Source: Saprospira grandis
Lineage (GTDB): Bacteria; Bacteroidota; Bacteroidia; Chitinophagales; Saprospiraceae
NCBI RefSeq assembly: GCF_027594745.1
Contig: NZ_CP110854.1
Coordinates: 62,001-126,000, forward strand
DNA length: 64,000 nucleotides
Direction of reading: 5' to 3'
Below, in pieces: positions 42,606-51,730 of the stretch (its first letter is position 1; each line of letters begins with the position of its first letter). Under the pieces are notes generated by a model. It saw nothing but the letters and a program-made list of their open reading frames with translations. It made no database searches and was not told where the DNA came from. A program made the position numbers and the translations under genes.

Positions 42606-43829
42606 ATGATGAAAAAATGGACCGCCTACCTCCCTACCCTTGGCCTTTTTTTGCTTGCTTTTATTGTGGCTTGGCAGTTATTAAAATTTCGGCAGGGCCA
42701 AAAAGACAAACTGCATGAGGGCTTATCGGCTGCTTTGATTAAGGAGCAAAAAATTTATCGGCTGAGTTTGGAGCAGAGGGCCCTGACGGCCCTCCCCTCC
42801 TCTTTGGGCCAGCAGCAGCAGTTGCGGGAGCTCTATTTGGCGGGCAATTGCCTAACAAATTTACCGCAGTATATATATGACTTTCGGGATTTGGTCCATT
42901 TGGACCTAGAAGGCCGGCCCTATGAGATTCGCAAAGAGGCCTGTGGAAACCAAATAGAAACCCTAGGAGAAGAATTGGGCCAATTGGACCAATTGCATTA
43001 TCTCAACCTTAACCACAATGCTTTGCGGCAGTTGCCGCAAAGCATGGCCCAGTTGGCCCAACTACAGCAGTTATTCTTGCGGAACAATCGGCTCAAGGCC
43101 CTGCCCGATAGTTTATTACTCTGCCAAAATTTGCAGGAGGTAGATTTATCTCGCAACCAGCTGCCGATTTTTCCGCAGCAGCTCATGCAGCTGCCCCAAT
43201 TGCAGCGCCTAAATTTGGCCCAAAATGAATTTGGCGAATTGAGTCCTTCTTGGCCCAGTAGTTTGCGGCAGCTTAATATAATGGGCAATGCTCTTTATAT
43301 ATATCCTCAGCCCTTGGCCCCAAATTTAGAAGAATTGGACCTATCGGCTTGTTCTTTACAAGCCATAGCCGATAGTCTGGCCCTACAGCCCCAATTAAAG
43401 GAGCTGCGTTTGGAAAATAACCATTTGGACCAACTGCCTAGGCATTGGAATATGCCTCTTTTGGAAGAACTCTATTTGGCCCAAAATTTATTGACCGACT
43501 CGGCTTTGGGGGCGCAAAACTGGCCCAAAAAACTTAAGGTTTTAGATTTGCAATCTAACCAACTGGCTTTGTCAGCGGGTTTGGTTTTGGGCCAAGAACT
43601 AGAAGTCTTGCGCCTGGGCCAAAACCAGATTGAGCAGTGGCGGGCCAAGCCTGGGCCCGAGCTTCTACTCCTCGACTTATCCAATAACCAAATGGATAGT
43701 TTTTCGGTAGCGGACTTGGCCCAATATCCCAAACTTAGGCGCTTGTATTTGGATGGCAACCCCATTAGCGCTGAATGTTTGGACCAATTGCAGAAAGCCC
43801 GGCCCCAGCTCTTTATCAGAAGAGAATAG
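42606..43829 (+). CDS. Membrane-anchored leucine-rich-repeat protein
   Basis: A 407-residue protein. After MMKKW comes a single hydrophobic segment (TLGLFLLAFIVAWQLL, ~8-23), then about a dozen leucine-rich repeats of 21-24 residues (LRELYLAGNCLTNLPQYI, LHYLNLNHNALRQLPQSM, LQQLFLRNNRLKALPDSL, LEVLRLGQNQIEQW). The repeats are of the LxxLxLxxNxLxxLP type common in bacterial surface and internalised proteins. The uncleaved anchor suggests the repeats face the periplasm. Probably a protein-binding scaffold; the partner is unknown. The start could also be the next Met or the Met 18 bp upstream. Confidence 0.82.
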   Translation: MMKKWTAYLPTLGLFLLAFIVAWQLLKFRQGQKDKLHEGLSAALIKEQKIYRLSLEQRALTALPSSLGQQQQLRELYLAGNCLTNLPQYIYDFRDLVHLDLEGRPYEIRKEACGNQIETLGEELGQLDQLHYLNLNHNALRQLPQSMAQLAQLQQLFLRNNRLKALPDSLLLCQNLQEVDLSRNQLPIFPQQLMQLPQLQRLNLAQNEFGELSPSWPSSLRQLNIMGNALYIYPQPLAPNLEELDLSACSLQAIADSLALQPQLKELRLENNHLDQLPRHWNMPLLEELYLAQNLLTDSALGAQNWPKKLKVLDLQSNQLALSAGLVLGQELEVLRLGQNQIEQWRAKPGPELLLLDLSNNQMDSFSVADLAQYPKLRRLYLDGNPISAECLDQLQKARPQLFIRRE

Positions 43830-43837
43830 CGGGCCGG

Positions 43838-43998
43838 AGAAGAAAGCCAAGCCCAAAGCCCCAAAGATGAGCGGATGAGCGCTGCGCAGCCGTGGCCCGC
43901 AGGGCCAGCCCAAAGCCCGCAGGGCTGCAGGGCCGAGCAGAACTGCGAGCGGCGAAGCATAGCGACCCGAGCCGAAGGCGAGTGGGCAGCCCCAAAAA
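43838..43998 (-). repeat. Modular palindromic intergenic element
   Basis: Minus-strand copy. It has gcgctgcgcagc, ggcccgcagggcc and agcccgcagggct arms, cgacccgagccgaaggcgagtgg, and ends gggcagccccaaaaaa. Confidence 0.85.
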
Positions 43999-44059
43999 AT
44001 TAAGAATAAAAAAATGTCTCTGTAAGTAGAATCACCTAGAAATAGGATAGAGAACGCTT

Positions 44060-44067
44060 AACTTTGG
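44060..44067 (+). promoter_or_regulatory. Minus-7 box upstream of the 44129 gene
   Basis: TAACTTTG matches TAnnTTTG, 62 bp before the start codon. No good minus-33 TTG at ideal spacing. Confidence 0.4.
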
Positions 44068-44128
44068 AGTAGGAACAACTGGCAGAAAAAAATCTGCTTA
44101 TAGCTAACCCAATAAATCTAAAAAAACG

Positions 44129-44596
44129 ATGAGCTTTCTATCTAAAATTAAGGACTTTGTAGGTTTTACCGGACTAAAAGTAGAGCATAAGCGGCCCAAT
44201 TTGGAGCTGCCATACAACAGCACTCAATTTGATTTCCCCTATATTTTGCAGGCCGGGCATCATTTGGATATTACCGATATTCGGCAGACAGTGCGGGTGC
44301 AGCGTTCTGGTTTTGACGCCTGTATAGAAGAGCTGGTTTTGGCGGATAAAATGGCCAGCAAAACGGCTCCCGAGAACTTGCATTTTCCTTTGGCCGTAGA
44401 AAAAGGGGAGCAATTGCACTATCCCCTTAACTTTGAATTTGACTTGGCCGAGGCGCTCAAAAAATGGAACATTAACAGTGTAGAAGACGCCTTGAAAGCG
44501 AATTTAAAATTTGAAGTATTGCTCCAAATTGATATTAAAGAAACCTTTTATGCTTTTGATCCTGAGGTTCGTTTTATCTTGGAACTAAAAGCATAA
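44129..44596 (+). CDS. Hypothetical cytoplasmic protein, possibly arrestin/Spo0M-like
   Basis: A 155-residue protein with no signal peptide. The opening MSFLSKIKDFVGFTGLKVEH and alternating beta pattern (LVLADKMASKTAPENLHFPL, LKFEVLLQIDIKETFYAF) recall the arrestin-like Spo0M family, but the match is by pattern only and could be wrong. Preceded by a TAACTTTG box. It ends 57 bp before the next gene, which has its own minus-7 box. Confidence 0.55.
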   Translation: MSFLSKIKDFVGFTGLKVEHKRPNLELPYNSTQFDFPYILQAGHHLDITDIRQTVRVQRSGFDACIEELVLADKMASKTAPENLHFPLAVEKGEQLHYPLNFEFDLAEALKKWNINSVEDALKANLKFEVLLQIDIKETFYAFDPEVRFILELKA

Positions 44597-44634
44597 TTGT
44601 AAGGAAAATCACTTAGGGGGGCGGTTCTTCCGTT

Positions 44635-44642
44635 TATCTTTG
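44635..44642 (+). promoter_or_regulatory. Minus-7 box directly upstream of the DUF3365 gene
   Basis: TATCTTTG, an exact TAnnTTTG match, ends 11 bp before the ATG. Transcription would start almost at the start codon, giving a very short or leaderless mRNA. Confidence 0.5.
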
Positions 44643-44653
44643 AGCAAAAACAG

Positions 44654-45265
44654 ATGAAAACACTAAAAATTGCGAGCTTGCTTTTGAGCGGCTCATTACT
44701 TTTTGCCTATTGTTCTACGCCAAGTGGCAGCGAACCAAAAGTTTATTCGGGAGAACAAGCCCAAACCCTAAAAAACAAGGGCAGCGAGGCGGCCCTCAAG
44801 GCGCAGCAAACTTTGCTAAAAACCGTAAAAGGCGCTATGGCCGAAAAGGGCGTAGCGGGAGCCTTGAGCTATTGTAATTTGGAAGCCTTGGGCCTAAAAG
44901 CCAAATTGGGCGAAGAAATGGGCGTAGAAATTGCTAGGCGATCGGCTCGTTACCGCAACCCTAAAGATGCCCCAGAAAATGAATTTGAGGAGCAGCTTTT
45001 GGTGGCTTATGAACAGGCCCAAAAAGAGGGCAAAGACCTCAATAGCCAAATTTTTGAAAGCGAGACCCACTATATTTACTATCAGCCCATTAGCATTCCC
45101 AATGCAGCTTGTTTGAAATGCCATGGGAAGCCCGGCCAAGACATTGCCGATGCAGATGTACAAAAACTAGCCGAACTTTATCCAGAAGATAAGGCCCAAA
45201 ACTATAAACTGGGCGATTTTCGGGGAGCTTGGCGGATTCAATGGGCCAAAAATCTGCAGGAATAG
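44654..45265 (+). CDS. DUF3365 (Tll0287-like) haem lipoprotein
   Basis: A 203-residue lipoprotein with lipobox LLFAYC near residue 20. The mature region shows ALSYCNLEALGLK, IARRSARYRNPKDAPENEFE and ISIPNAACLKCHGKPGQDI. The CxxCH motif predicts covalent c-type haem. These features match DUF3365/Tll0287-like domains, which sense redox or small gases or serve as small cytochromes. The tail ends GDFRGAWRIQW, as in the family. The gene downstream is an ABC permease on the same strand after 18 bp, and co-transcription is likely. Confidence 0.85.
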   Translation: MKTLKIASLLLSGSLLFAYCSTPSGSEPKVYSGEQAQTLKNKGSEAALKAQQTLLKTVKGAMAEKGVAGALSYCNLEALGLKAKLGEEMGVEIARRSARYRNPKDAPENEFEEQLLVAYEQAQKEGKDLNSQIFESETHYIYYQPISIPNAACLKCHGKPGQDIADADVQKLAELYPEDKAQNYKLGDFRGAWRIQWAKNLQE

Positions 45266-45283
45266 CCTTTTTGTCGAAACAGC

Positions 45284-46573
45284 TTGGAAAAGCTTTTGAA
45301 AGCGCTTAATTTGGGAAAAACATCCCCGCTTATGCGCATTCAAGAATCTATCAGTATGGCCTTCTCGGCTATACAATCCAATTTTATAAGAACATTTCTC
45401 ACTTTGCTCATCATTGCCATTGGAATCATGGCATTGGTGGGCATTTTGACGTCTATAGACAGCATTAAGGCCTCTATGGCCGACAATTTTGCCAATATGG
45501 GCGCCAATACCTTTAATATTATCCCTTCGGGAACGGGGATTCAGGGCGGGCGGCGTGGCCGCCGCCAAAAAAGAGGCGAGTCAATTAGTTATCAGCAGGC
45601 GATTTCCTTTAAGCAACAATATAATTTTCCCGCCAAGGTTTCGGTTTCTGCTTTGGGCACCACTCTGGGCCTAATCAAACGGGGGCCAGAAGAAACCAAC
45701 CCCAATACCACCGTTTATGGCATTGATGAAAATTATTTATCGGTGGCGGGCTATGAGGTAGCTAGAGGGCGAAACTTTACGAAAACCGAGGTAGAATTTG
45801 GTCGAAATTTGGTCATTTTGGGCAAGGGCATTGCCGAACAGCTTTTTCCCAAACAAAGCCAAGAGCGGATTTTGGGCCAGCAGATTAGCCTGCGCAATAT
45901 TAGTTATACCGTAGTGGGCATTTTGCAAGAAAAAGGCTCGAGTATGAGCTTTTCCGGAGACCGCATTGTCTTGATGCCCTTAATGAGTTTGCGCAAATAT
46001 TTGGGCTCGCAGACCAACTCCTACAATTTATCGGTGGCCGTACAAGAGGCCCAACAAATGGAGCTCGCCATGGGCGAGGCCGAAGGAATCATGCGGGCCG
46101 TTCGGCAGATCCCCCTAGATAAACCCAATAACTTTGAGCTAGAAAAAAGCGATGGCTTGCTAGATGTTTTGGATGAAAATACGGCCAGCATTCAAATTGC
46201 CGCCATTTTTATCGGTTTGGTCACCCTATTGGGCGCCGCCATTGGCCTGATGAACATCATGTTGGTTTCGGTTACCGAACGAACAAGAGAAATTGGCATT
46301 GCCAAATCTTTGGGGGCCACCAAACGTAGCATTCTACAACAATTCCTCATTGAAGCCCTTGTTATTTGTCAAATCGGCGGCATTTTAGGCATTTTTCTGG
46401 GCATCATGATGGGCAATGTCGTCACTTTGGCTATGGGCGGGCAGTTTCTGATCCCCTGGGCCTGGATGGCCCTAGCCTTTGCGCTCTGTTTTTTAGTGGG
46501 CCTGATATCGGGAATTTACCCCGCCATGAAAGCCGCTAGCCTAGACCCCATAGAATCTTTGCGCTATGAATAA
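45284..46573 (+). CDS. MacB/FtsX-type ABC transporter permease
   Basis: A 429-residue inner-membrane protein. One N-terminal membrane helix (FIRTFLTLLIIAIGIMALVG, ~35-54) is followed by a large periplasmic MacB-PCD domain (~60-300), with three C-terminal helices from ~305. Signatures are SVTERTREIGIAKSLGATKRSI and AMKAASLDPIESLRYE at the end. This family works with a separate ATPase to export lipoproteins, peptides or drugs by mechanotransmission. No ATPase gene is adjacent. The first codons extend ~15 residues before the usual start, and a Met at residue 17 (MRIQESISMAF) is an alternative. Confidence 0.9.
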   Translation: MEKLLKALNLGKTSPLMRIQESISMAFSAIQSNFIRTFLTLLIIAIGIMALVGILTSIDSIKASMADNFANMGANTFNIIPSGTGIQGGRRGRRQKRGESISYQQAISFKQQYNFPAKVSVSALGTTLGLIKRGPEETNPNTTVYGIDENYLSVAGYEVARGRNFTKTEVEFGRNLVILGKGIAEQLFPKQSQERILGQQISLRNISYTVVGILQEKGSSMSFSGDRIVLMPLMSLRKYLGSQTNSYNLSVAVQEAQQMELAMGEAEGIMRAVRQIPLDKPNNFELEKSDGLLDVLDENTASIQIAAIFIGLVTLLGAAIGLMNIMLVSVTERTREIGIAKSLGATKRSILQQFLIEALVICQIGGILGIFLGIMMGNVVTLAMGGQFLIPWAWMALAFALCFLVGLISGIYPAMKAASLDPIESLRYE

Positions 46574-46855
46574 CGTCTAGATTAGGCCTAAAGAACCATC
46601 TTGTAATAATAGACTGTTACGCTTAAACTACTTCTAGGAGATAGCTTTTTATGCAAAATAAATGCGGCAAAGTTTAGAAAGCATTAAGAGAATGGAAGAT
46701 TTATTTTAATAAGTTTATGTTATTCCTTTTCTAAAAAAGAAATAAGTTATATATTCGTGCTAGCAGGCTAATCAACTGTCACAACTCCCTTCTATTTTGT
46801 CGGTAAATTTAGCTGGAACAAAAATCGAACTAACTTAACTTTAAAATTAAATTTT
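46574..46855. other. AT-rich intergenic region before the winged-helix gene
   Basis: No palindromic element here, unlike most gaps of this size. A taaattta string at 46804 is one base off the minus-7 consensus, but no minus-33 box is evident. No RNA gene recognised. Confidence 0.4.
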
Positions 46856-47431
46856 ATGGATTTCTCTAATTTGAAAGAAGAAGATGCCAAACAACTGCTC
46901 ATGCAGTACGATGCGCAACAACGTCAACTTTTTTTCCAACTACAGCAGGTACAAACCGCTATTGGTAAATTACATGCAGTTTTGAATGGAGACAGCTCTT
47001 CAGAAGTAAATCCCACACCTCAGGTACAGCCCGTAAACAGCGCTTTTATTCCTGTAGGTTATATGTATAATGGCGAGCGTGTAATCACTCAAGCTGCTGC
47101 TGAGCAACCCCGCAAACGCCCATATACTCGCAATAGCCCTTGGCCCAAATTCATTCTAGACAAGTTGGAAGAGGGACAAAAAACATTGAGCAGCCGCGAA
47201 ATTTATGAGCTAGGCATCAAGGCCAATGTAGAAGATGAGATGGGCTTCCCCGATGCTGGTGAAGTACGTCGCTTGATCTCTAGAGCCCTACACCGCTTGA
47301 GCAACCAAGAGAAGAAAATCTCTAAATTCCCTCTTCGTGAAGGACAAGGAAAAGGCTACAACTATGCTCTTCCTGCCTGGGTAGACAAAAAAGGTAACCT
47401 TCCTGATAAGTACAAGTCTGAAGACTTTTAG
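46856..47431 (+). CDS. Putative winged-helix DNA-binding protein
   Basis: A 191-residue soluble protein. The N-terminal ~45 residues are a coiled coil (LLMQYDAQQRQLFFQLQQVQ). A variable linker follows. The C-terminal ~95 residues have a winged-helix/HARE-like pattern (WPKFILDKLEEGQKTLSSRE, EVRRLISRALHRLSNQEKKI, basic wing KFPLREGQGKGYNYALP). Codon use looks like that of a well-expressed gene. A DNA-binding role is inference from the fold pattern. Its own terminator follows. Confidence 0.65.
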   Translation: MDFSNLKEEDAKQLLMQYDAQQRQLFFQLQQVQTAIGKLHAVLNGDSSSEVNPTPQVQPVNSAFIPVGYMYNGERVITQAAAEQPRKRPYTRNSPWPKFILDKLEEGQKTLSSREIYELGIKANVEDEMGFPDAGEVRRLISRALHRLSNQEKKISKFPLREGQGKGYNYALPAWVDKKGNLPDKYKSEDF

Positions 47432-47464
47432 TCGGAAAGACACTTAACTAAAGAAGTTTTAATA

Positions 47465-47498
47465 TGTCTCTTTGTTTTTACAAAGGGACATTTTTTTT
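47465..47498 (+). terminator. Terminator of the winged-helix gene
   Basis: tgtctctttg / caaagggaca stem (one G-T pair) around tttttа-type loop, then eight T. Confidence 0.8.
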
Positions 47499-47522
47499 AT
47501 TTTGACGACTCCCTCTTTTTTA

Positions 47523-47681
47523 TTTTGGGGCTGCCCCGCCCTGCCGGCGGGTCGGGCTATGCGGGGGCTCGCTACTCGCTCGGCCCTGCACTTTTTTCGC
47601 TTTGCTCAAAAAGCTTGGTCTGGCCTGCGGCCACCCCCTACTATCCCTCAGCCTGCGGCGGCTTTGCCGCCTGTAGGACCC
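47523..47681 (+). repeat. Modular palindromic intergenic element
   Basis: Plus-strand copy. Arms are gccctgccggcggg (imperfect), a long AT-rich arm cttttttcgctttgctcaaaaag, ggcctgcggcc and ggcggctttgccgcc. It ends ctgtaggaccc. Confidence 0.88.
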
Positions 47682-47739
47682 AAATAGACAAAACGCATTT
47701 TATCATAGCGCTTTGAAGCGCAACAAAAAAGAATAAATT

Positions 47740-48357
47740 ATGAGAAAGCAGCTTTTATTTTGCTTTTTGGCCCTAGGCTTCCTCTCTTCTTGCAGAACGG
47801 CCAACAACAGCGGCAGTTTTACCGATCCAAGAGATGGCCAAAGCTATAAAACAGTAAACCTAAGCGGCAATGTTTGGATGGCGGAAAACCTCCGCTTTGA
47901 GCATGCAGAAGCGCAGCCTTATGGAAAGGACGAAAGTAAAAAATCTGACGGTTTGCTGTACAGCTTGGCTGGCGCCCGCAATGCTTGTCCAGAAGGCTGG
48001 CATTTACCTTCTGTAGCAGAATGGAAGTTTTTGCTCAAAAAAGCGGGCGGCTATTATCATGAGGTAGTCAATGGCCGAAAGCCCGAAAGAAAGGACTCCC
48101 CTTCTTCAGTCTTTTTAAAAATCAATGAAGGAGATGGTTTTGGCTTTCCCGTTTTGCCTATTGGCTGGGGCAGCCCCAAAAATGGCGGCTTATTTATGGA
48201 CCAAGGGAAGAAAACCGCTTTTTGGAGCGATACAGGCCATCCCACTATGAGAAAATACCATAAATTTGTTCTATTCAATTTTGAGGAACAAAGAGTAACC
48301 ATTACTCAAAAGCCTTTTGACGACTTGCTTTTGCCTTGTCGTTGTGTACAAGATTAA
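47740..48357 (+). CDS. Lipoprotein with FISUMP domain
   Basis: A 205-residue lipoprotein with lipobox GFLSSC (Cys 18). The mature protein is a Fibrobacter-succinogenes-major-paralogue (FISUMP) domain: DPRDGQSYKTVNLSGNVWMAENLRF, LLYSLAGARNACPEGWHLPS, AEWKFLLKKAGG and TAFWSDTGHPT, ending with a CRCVQD cysteine pair. FISUMP proteins are surface lectin- or C-type-lectin-like folds of unknown ligand, frequent in Bacteroidota and Fibrobacteres. Monocistronic. Confidence 0.85.
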   Translation: MRKQLLFCFLALGFLSSCRTANNSGSFTDPRDGQSYKTVNLSGNVWMAENLRFEHAEAQPYGKDESKKSDGLLYSLAGARNACPEGWHLPSVAEWKFLLKKAGGYYHEVVNGRKPERKDSPSSVFLKINEGDGFGFPVLPIGWGSPKNGGLFMDQGKKTAFWSDTGHPTMRKYHKFVLFNFEEQRVTITQKPFDDLLLPCRCVQD

Positions 48358-48361
48358 GGCC

Positions 48362-48402
48362 CTTGTTTTTGGGCCCGCGGCCAGCTAGGCTGCAGGCCCA
48401 AA
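48362..48402. repeat. Minimal palindrome related to the modular element
   Basis: gggcccgcggcc ... gcaggcccaaaa around agctaggct. It has the element's ends without its middle, perhaps a deleted copy. Confidence 0.4.
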
Positions 48403-48445
48403 ATATAAAAAACAACAGCCTTCCCTTTCCCTTGATTTTATTCCC

Positions 48446-51046
48446 ATGTCTAGAGCAAGCTACTACTTAGAAAAAACAAAAAAGCGAATCATCTTGGCCC
48501 ATAAACCTTTTGCCAGAGGTGGAGAAGGGGCCTTGTATAAAGTGCGAAGCCCCCGAAGGTTGCAAGATCGAGTGGTTAAATTGTATTATCCGCATAAATT
48601 GCAGGCCGAAAAAAGAAGCAAATTGCGGGCCCTCGCCAACTACCCTCCCCAAGGCCTAGGCGAAGAACAATCGCCTATTTTTGTTTGGCCCGAAGAAATA
48701 GTCGTGGACCAACACAAACAACTGCGGGGCTTTATGATGCCTTTTGTGCAGGGACATAAATTGGAGCTTTTTTGTTTGCCCAAATTGCCCGCTCGTTTAG
48801 GGAGTTATTTTCAAAAATATAATTTATCCGCAGAAAATGGCCGAGTTTTGCGGCTTCGCCTCGCCTTTGAATTGAGCTTGGGATTGGCTCGTTTGCAGGC
48901 CGAGGGCCCCTACGTTCTAGTGGATTTAAAGCCAGAAAACATCTTGCTTACTGCAGATAATCAACTGGCTTTTGTGGATTTGGATGCCATGCAATTGGAG
49001 CATCCTCAAGGGCTAGAAAAGGCCACCGTAACTACCCCAGAGTATAGCGCCCCAGAATATTATCGAGATGGCCGACCCTCTGTTTTTGATAGCAGTTGGG
49101 ACAATTTTGCCTTGGCCGTGATTATTTACAAATTATTGTTTGGGATTCATCCCTTTGCAGCTGCCGCAGGGGGAAAATATGCCGAATTGACGAGTTTGCA
49201 TCAAAAAATTGAGGCGGGACTCTTTCCGCATCAATCAGAAATTCCTTTTTCAGTTATTCCCCCTCCGCATCAGCGGTTTAAAGAAGAATCTACAGCTCTG
49301 CAAGAAGCATTTAAACAGGCCTTTATTCTTGGGCATTCTTCGCCGCAAGATCGGCCTTCGGCCAGAGCATACTGTTCTATTTTGTGGGCCGAATTAAAAG
49401 ATCCTAATTTATTGGGACGTTTTTTAGACTTCTACCCTATTGTTTGGCGAAAAAAAGGAGAACTATTAACGGTAGAAGAATTAGCGACTAACTTTGGACA
49501 GGAAGAAAAAAGCATAGTGGCCCTAGAAGCGCCAATTTTGGCCCATTGGGAGCAGCAAGCCCTAGAACTGCCTCAGGAACTGCCCTCAGCGGTGATTATT
49601 CCGCCCCATTTGCGGAAAGAAATTTTGTGGGCCTTGCCTATCCTTGTTGTAGTCGCAGCTATTTTGGCCCTAAATTTAAAATGGGCCTATGGATTTCAGA
49701 AAAGCTTTTTGCTCTTCCCTATTTCGGTTGTTTTGGCTCTTCTAGGCTATTTTAAGCGAAAAAAGCTTTTGTTACAAGAACAAAAAAGAGTAGCTATTGG
49801 CGCCATTTGGGCCGAAATAAAGGCTTGGAATGAAGAAAGTGCGCAGCCTCCTTTGGCCAAAAAAGAATTGGCTTATTGGAATTTGGAAGAAAAGAAAAAA
49901 GACTTAATTAAGGAGTATCAGCAAGCTTTGAGGCAGCTAGAAAAAGAGCGCAAAATCTTAGCTGCGGCAGAAAAACAAATTGATCCTAAAGAGGAGGAAA
50001 AAGCCCTAAAGGCATTGCATGGGCAAAAAAGTCTGCCTTTTCCCCATCATCTTTGGAAAAAGAAGGATGCTTTTTTAAACCAGCTCTGGGAGCAATCGCC
50101 TTACCCCTTTAATGGGCAAAAAAGTATAGCCGCAGCTAAGCAGCAGTTGGCAGCATTAGAGGCTGAAGAATTGGAAAAAATAGAACAGGCTTCTTTTTCT
50201 ACAGATAAAAAAGCAGCTAGATTGGCCATTTTAGAGAAAAACTACCAAGAAAATATGGCCCTTTGGGAAAGTCAGCAGCGTTCTTTAGACAGCAGTTGGC
50301 AACAAGAAGAGCTAGAAGGAAAGCAAAGACTAAATCGCTTGGCAGATTTTGATCGGAACTATAAAAAAAGGTTGCCTAGTATTTCTCCAGCTTTCAATCA
50401 AACTTTACTCATTTATATGGGTATTGACAGTATGTTGTCTTTGGCCCAAGTAGATCCAATTTCGGCAGAGCTTGAGTTTGTGGGAGGAGAAAAACGTTCT
50501 TTGGCCCCTTGGGTAGAGCAAAAACCCAGCTTAATGAAAGAGCTATATGATTGGTGGCAGGAAGTTATGGCAGCGCAAAAAGCCTTTTTGGCTCAGCAAG
50601 ATCGCCTAAATATTGATCGGGCCAAAAAGGATTTGGCCAAAGAGCGCAAACAATGGCAAAAAAAGTATGAAAAGAAAAAGGCCCAACTAGCACAGGCCGA
50701 TGAGGAATTTTTTCGGCAAGAAGCGAGGACAGTTATTGTCCTTAAATATAAAAGTTGGAGAAAGGAATTAAAAAAGGTAGAAAAGCTACTGTATAAAAAA
50801 GCCCAAAAAAATATAGCGGGCGAAGCCCTAGCGAATTGGAAAAAAGCCTTTTTATCCTTAAGCATACAGCATCATCAGGATCTATGGCAGTTGTCGGCTC
50901 AGCAAGAGGCGCTTTTTTCTCCATTTTCATTTGAAGAGCGGATGAATTTTGAGCAAAAAGATCGGCAGAAAGTGTTGGAGGAATGTTTGGCGGCTTATCA
51001 TCAGGAATATGGGCATGAAAAAGCCCCCAAAAAGGGGGCAATTTAG
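48446..51046 (+). CDS. Ser/Thr protein-kinase-like membrane protein with long coiled coil
   Basis: An 866-residue protein. Kinase domain ~15-310: glycine loop FARGGEGALYKV (24-29), VVKLYY with K45, and catalytic loop VLVDLKPENILL with D160 and N165. The usual His and Arg before the Asp are Leu and Val. FVDLDAM (D178) stands where DFG is normal, and SAPEYY is the APE equivalent. D-x-D instead of DFG and no RD arginine is the pattern of YegI-like kinases, so activity is plausible. Two membrane helices (~393-412, ~418-437) follow, then about 400 residues of Lys/Glu/Gln-rich coiled coil (KKYEKKKAQLAQADEEF). Possibly a signalling or scaffold protein; substrate unknown. Confidence 0.82.
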   Translation: MSRASYYLEKTKKRIILAHKPFARGGEGALYKVRSPRRLQDRVVKLYYPHKLQAEKRSKLRALANYPPQGLGEEQSPIFVWPEEIVVDQHKQLRGFMMPFVQGHKLELFCLPKLPARLGSYFQKYNLSAENGRVLRLRLAFELSLGLARLQAEGPYVLVDLKPENILLTADNQLAFVDLDAMQLEHPQGLEKATVTTPEYSAPEYYRDGRPSVFDSSWDNFALAVIIYKLLFGIHPFAAAAGGKYAELTSLHQKIEAGLFPHQSEIPFSVIPPPHQRFKEESTALQEAFKQAFILGHSSPQDRPSARAYCSILWAELKDPNLLGRFLDFYPIVWRKKGELLTVEELATNFGQEEKSIVALEAPILAHWEQQALELPQELPSAVIIPPHLRKEILWALPILVVVAAILALNLKWAYGFQKSFLLFPISVVLALLGYFKRKKLLLQEQKRVAIGAIWAEIKAWNEESAQPPLAKKELAYWNLEEKKKDLIKEYQQALRQLEKERKILAAAEKQIDPKEEEKALKALHGQKSLPFPHHLWKKKDAFLNQLWEQSPYPFNGQKSIAAAKQQLAALEAEELEKIEQASFSTDKKAARLAILEKNYQENMALWESQQRSLDSSWQQEELEGKQRLNRLADFDRNYKKRLPSISPAFNQTLLIYMGIDSMLSLAQVDPISAELEFVGGEKRSLAPWVEQKPSLMKELYDWWQEVMAAQKAFLAQQDRLNIDRAKKDLAKERKQWQKKYEKKKAQLAQADEEFFRQEARTVIVLKYKSWRKELKKVEKLLYKKAQKNIAGEALANWKKAFLSLSIQHHQDLWQLSAQQEALFSPFSFEERMNFEQKDRQKVLEECLAAYHQEYGHEKAPKKGAI

Positions 51047-51070
51047 GAATACTTATAGTTGGTCTTGGTT

Positions 51071-51730
51071 TTACATATCATTGTCATAGCAGCGGCCATA
51101 TTCATCGGCTTCTTTGCAGCTATTGACGGTAGTAGTTGCTTGCTGCAAAAGTCTGTTTTGCAGAGAAATATATTTTTGGGGTGTATTTCTTAGTTCTCCA
51201 GGCATTTGGATATTAAGTAGGTCGCCATCAAAGCGATCATCGAAGCCATCTTGGTCCAAATCTCTAAAATTATCGACTTGGCCATTTTCGTCTCGGTCTA
51301 GTTCTACATCATTCCAAAGCCAAAGGTCGGCTTGGCCATCGCCATTAAAGTCTAGGTCTAAAAAAGCGGGCAATCCATCTTGGTCCACATCCAGTTGGGC
51401 AAGATCTAATTGAGCATAATCATGCCAGCCGTCTAGATCTTCATCAATAAAATCATCCACTTGGCCATTGCCATCTTGATCGAGCATACCTGCTTCTACT
51501 AGGTCAGAAATACCGTCATTATCGCTATCGAGGTCCAGATAGTTTGCTAATCCATCGCCATCTTGATCGGCTAAGGGGTAAGCTTGTTCTATATAATTGG
51601 GGATGCCATCATTATCGGCATCAAAATCAAGTTCATCGGCAATGCCGTCTTGGTCCATATCCTGTTGAGCGAAGATAAAAGTTGGCGCCAAGAGCAGTAA
51701 AGCAAAAAGAATAATTTTGGGGAAATTCAT
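51071..51730 (-). CDS. Secreted thrombospondin type 3 / calcium-repeat protein
   Basis: A 219-residue protein with signal peptide (MNFPKIILFALLLLAPTFIFA, 21 residues). The mature protein is nearly all Asp-rich repeats of the DxDxDGxxD type (DMDQDGIADELDFDADNDGI, DLDSDNDGISDLVEAG, DEDLDGWHDYAQLD, DLDQDGFDDRFDGD), the thrombospondin type 3 pattern that binds many calcium ions. A short C-terminal region has two cysteines (SCKEADEYGRC) but no T9SS sorting domain. It may be a calcium-stiffened spacer or a periplasmic or outer-surface protein. Convergent with the kinase gene. Confidence 0.85.
   Translation of the reverse strand: MNFPKIILFALLLLAPTFIFAQQDMDQDGIADELDFDADNDGIPNYIEQAYPLADQDGDGLANYLDLDSDNDGISDLVEAGMLDQDGNGQVDDFIDEDLDGWHDYAQLDLAQLDVDQDGLPAFLDLDFNGDGQADLWLWNDVELDRDENGQVDNFRDLDQDGFDDRFDGDLLNIQMPGELRNTPQKYISLQNRLLQQATTTVNSCKEADEYGRCYDNDM

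Noticed and set aside
48446..49400. Dead pseudokinase
   Set aside because: HRD to LVD and DFG to DLD look degenerate, but lysine, catalytic Asp, Asn and metal Asp are present and D-x-D is normal in YegI-like kinases, so inactivity cannot be claimed.
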